A stretch of 6,759 bases of DNA, from positions 1 through 6,759 of the forward strand of contig SLIC01000240.1 of the NCBI GenBank assembly GCA_007135845.1, in the 5' to 3' direction. Positions within the stretch are counted from its first letter, which is position 1; every line of letters begins with the position of its first letter. The notes beneath the pieces are model-generated. The model ran no database searches, had not been told where the DNA came from, and saw nothing but the letters and a program-made list of their open reading frames with translations. This document shows positions 6,711-6,759 of the stretch, one piece after another. The stretch is from Candidatus Brevefilum sp. (lineage in GTDB: Bacteria; Chloroflexota; Anaerolineae; Anaerolineales; Anaerolineaceae). The translations under genes were made by a program, and so were the position numbers.

Positions 6711-6759
6711 TCTGGGCAGATCCTTTTTTGCTGGGATGAATCCCTTTCAATCTCAATGG
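6707..6759 (-). CDS. Possible C-terminal end of an upstream gene in the same operon
   Basis: Reading the minus strand inward from the window edge, one frame encodes IEIERDSSQQKRICPE and then stops at TGA (6709-6707). That TGA overlaps the nuclease start as ATGA, a common operon join. Sixteen codons are too few to identify a protein and could be open by chance. A UvrD-like helicase would fit the neighbourhood, but nothing visible shows it. Confidence 0.4.
   Translation of the reverse strand, partial: IEIERDSSQQKRICPE

Noticed and set aside
6733..6744. Short hairpin GGGAT-GA-ATCCC just upstream of the nuclease gene
   Set aside because: The stem is only 4-5 bp, with a loop too small for the longer form, and it falls inside a probable coding frame of the upstream gene.

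Overview
The window looks like ordinary chromosomal DNA from an anaerobic or anaerobe-related bacterium. Two radical SAM genes of the pyruvate-formate-lyase-activase type, a long RecJ and a stand-alone Fe-S nuclease suggest a Chloroflexota (Anaerolineae-like) genome. That assignment is recollection of similar gene content, not a search result, and it is tentative. I see no tRNA, rRNA, CRISPR array, insertion sequence or phage gene.

Layout. (1) Positions 1-858, plus strand: the 3' part of an AmrS-type radical SAM gene whose first codons lie before the window. (2) Positions 918-2021, minus strand and convergent with the first: a second radical SAM gene of the PflX (COG1313) type. It carries an unexpected N-terminal twin-arginine, lipoprotein-like signal. 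A short hairpin lies between the two gene ends. (3) Positions 2155-3378, minus: a four-helix membrane protein with a GGDEF-family domain that has lost its signature and metal-binding residues, plus an unrecognised C-terminal region. It is visibly more AT-rich than its neighbours. (4) Positions 3508-6759, minus: a tightly packed DNA-processing operon. It holds the last codons of an unidentified upstream gene, then a PD-(D/E)XK nuclease with an AddB/Cas4-like four-cysteine Fe-S motif, then recJ. The joins are an ATGA overlap and a TAATG overlap, so translation is probably coupled.

How the genes fit together. RecJ (5'-3' single-strand exonuclease) and the RecB-like nuclease plausibly cooperate in resecting DNA ends or gaps. 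The nuclease ends in an acidic tail that resembles the RecJ-binding tip of SSB. The two radical SAM genes are related in fold but belong to different subfamilies and are not co-transcribed. The degenerate GGDEF protein stands alone and is more likely a sensor or scaffold than a cyclase. The most unusual points are the export-type signal on a radical SAM enzyme, the dead GGDEF membrane protein, and the coupled nuclease-RecJ arrangement. None of these proves a new system.
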